The notes beneath the pieces were generated by a model, which did not search any database, had not been told where the DNA came from, and was given only the letters and a program-made list of their open reading frames with translations. A program made the position numbers and the translations under genes. 64,000 nucleotides of DNA from Burkholderia sp. S171. Lineage in GTDB: Bacteria > Pseudomonadota > Gammaproteobacteria > Burkholderiales > Burkholderiaceae. Below, in pieces: positions 62,678 through 64,000 of the stretch. The stretch's first letter is position 1; the number at the start of each line of letters is the position of its first letter. Where the stretch lies: the NCBI RefSeq assembly GCF_009766085.1, contig NZ_LMUF01000030.1:559632-623631 (forward strand), in the 5' to 3' direction.

Positions 62678-64000
62678 TTAAATCTCTTCGTAAAGCGGCA
62701 ACGTCAAAAACTCCGCGAACGTATCCGATGTCGACATCGCTTCGAAGATCGTCGCTGCCCGGTCATACGGCGCGGTGTCGCCGGCAATGACCGCTTTCAC
62801 CTTTGCCAATTCTTCCTGCGTGAAGGCGCGGACCATGTCAGCGGTTACTTTGCGGCCATCGTCGAGCTTGCCTTTCGGCGAGCGAATCCACTGCCACACT
62901 TGCGAGCGCGAAATTTCCGCAGTCGCTGCATCTTCCATCAGGTTGTGGATCGGCACGCAGCCATTGCCCGCGAGCCACGAACCAAGATAGTGGATGCCCA
63001 CGTTGATATTGCCGCGCACGCCGCCTTCGGTGATGGGATCTTCAGGACGGAAATCGAGCAGATCGGTTGCTGTGACCTGCACGTCCTCGCGTTGCTTCGC
63101 GATCTGGTTCGGCTGGTCGCCGAGCACCTTCACGAACTCTTCCATCGCGATCGGCACGAGGCCCGGATGCGCGACCCATCCGCCGTCGTAACCGTCACTC
63201 GCATCGCGCGCCTTGTCCGACCGTACGCCGCCCATGGCTTTGTCGTTGGCTTCAGCGTCGCCCTTGATCGGAATCAACGCACTCATGCCGCCAATAGCAG
63301 GCGCGTTACGCCGGTGACACGTCTTCAACAATTGCAGCGCGTAGGCGCGCATGAACGGCACGGTCATCGTGATCTTGGCGCGATCCGCGAGGCAGAAATT
63401 GGCGTCGTTCTTGAACTTCTTGATCGCAGAAAAAATATAGTCCCAGCGGCCGGCATTCAGCCCCGACGAATGCTCGCGCAACTCGTACAGGATCTCGTCC
63501 ATTTCGAACGCGGCCAGGATGGTTTCGATAAGAACCGTCGCCCGAATCGATCCACGCGGCACACCCACCATCTCCTGCGCCGCCACGAAAATCTCGTTCC
63601 ACAGACGCGCTTCGAGATGGCTTTCGAGTTTCGGCAAATAGAAGTACGGACCCGCACCGCGAGCCAGTTGCTCCTTCGCGTTGTGGAACAGGAACAGCGC
63701 GAAATCGAAGATGCCGCCCGACACCCGCTGACCATCTACGGTCACGTGTTTTTCATCGAGATGCCAGCCGCGCGGACGCACGATCAGCGTCGCGGTTTTA
63801 TCGTTGAGCTTGTATGACTTGCCGTTCTGTTCAAGCGAAATCGTGCCGCGTACCGCTTCCTTCAGATTGATATGACCGGTCAGCTGGTTGTCCCAGTTCG
63901 GCGTGTTCGAATCCTCGAAGTCCGTCATGTACGAATCCGCGCCGGAGTTCAGCGCGTTGATGATCATCTTGCGTTCGACCGGTCCGGTGATCTCCACACG
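62678..64000 (-). CDS. aceB: Malate synthase A (5'-truncated by window edge)
   Basis: This glyoxylate-shunt enzyme makes malate from acetyl-CoA and glyoxylate. The frame is open to the last base, so the N-terminus lies beyond the window; 440 residues are present of a family length of about 530. Motifs: TDFEDSNTPNWDN, IRATVLIETILAAFEMDEIL (Mg-binding Glu and Asp), HSSGLNAGRWDYIFS and the C-terminal HNLMEDAATAEISRSQVWQW with the catalytic Asp in MED. The type A enzyme lacks the long insert of type G. Its gene converges with the GGCT-like gene. Confidence 0.97.
   Translation of the reverse strand, partial: RVEITGPVERKMIINALNSGADSYMTDFEDSNTPNWDNQLTGHINLKEAVRGTISLEQNGKSYKLNDKTATLIVRPRGWHLDEKHVTVDGQRVSGGIFDFALFLFHNAKEQLARGAGPYFYLPKLESHLEARLWNEIFVAAQEMVGVPRGSIRATVLIETILAAFEMDEILYELREHSSGLNAGRWDYIFSAIKKFKNDANFCLADRAKITMTVPFMRAYALQLLKTCHRRNAPAIGGMSALIPIKGDAEANDKAMGGVRSDKARDASDGYDGGWVAHPGLVPIAMEEFVKVLGDQPNQIAKQREDVQVTATDLLDFRPEDPITEGGVRGNINVGIHYLGSWLAGNGCVPIHNLMEDAATAEISRSQVWQWIRSPKGKLDDGRKVTADMVRAFTQEELAKVKAVIAGDTAPYDRAATIFEAMSTSDTFAEFLTLPLYEEI

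Noticed and set aside
62900..63817. 305-codon plus-strand frame over malate synthase
   Set aside because: It is the antisense of an intact aceB part and has the Arg/His-rich composition of shadows.

Overview
The window looks like a chromosomal core segment of a Burkholderiaceae bacterium, most likely Paraburkholderia or Caballeronia. The evidence is the high GC content, the pyrG-kdsA-(DUF1330)-eno-ftsB gene order, the 400-residue TrpRS, the roxA/slyD and yejABEF blocks, and protein sequences typical of that family. This assignment rests on recognition of families, not on a database search. Nearly all of the sequence is ordinary housekeeping DNA. I see no prophage, insertion sequence, CRISPR array or rRNA.

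Layout. 0-4 kb: end of pyrG, kdsA, a frameshifted DUF1330 gene, eno, ftsB. 4-6 kb (minus strand): a small lipoprotein, hslO, a gamma carbonic anhydrase. 6.5-16 kb (plus): DUF455 protein, alpha/beta hydrolase, PHP phosphatase, YciO, M50 protease, trpS, methyltransferase, dapA, bamC, metallo-beta-lactamase-fold hydrolase. 16-26 kb: Ala/Ser-rich lipoprotein, roxA divergent from slyD, a degenerate phosphoesterase coupled to mutS, DUF883 protein, lplT, suhB. 26-38.5 kb: trmJ, cysE, lpxH-ppiB, a periplasmic cyclophilin, a TPR protein, cysS, a DNA glycosylase with a histone-H1-like tail, accA, tilS, aspartokinase. 38.7-44.2 kb is the most accessory-like stretch: tRNA-Ser, a dead HigA antitoxin gene, an MmyB-type regulator facing a double NTF2-like protein across a palindromic operator, an SSB-like protein, a winged-helix protein, a membrane protein and two tandem PXPV-type secreted proteins. 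44-51 kb: fabI and the yejABEF peptide ABC transporter. 51-58 kb: an NlpC/P60 protein, a three-gene periplasmic molybdenum hydroxylase with a triheme cytochrome c, and a patatin-like lipoprotein. 58-64 kb: gltX, tRNA-Ala, tRNA-Glu, tRNA-Asp, a GNAT protein, an AraC regulator, a gamma-glutamylcyclotransferase-like protein, and most of the malate synthase gene, which runs off the right edge.

Several clusters work together. Overlapping ATGA junctions tie pyrG to kdsA, the DUF455 gene to the hydrolase, ppiB to lpxH, yejE to yejF, and the three molybdenum-enzyme genes to one another. Precursors for envelope and amino-acid synthesis come from kdsA, lpxH, fabI, accA, dapA, aspartokinase and cysE; four aminoacylation or tRNA-processing enzymes (trpS, cysS, gltX, tilS) and trmJ serve translation. 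The least ordinary items are the two pseudogenes, the MmyB operator region, the glycosylase tail, the phosphoesterase-like protein that lacks its metal motifs, and a nested dyad upstream of accA.
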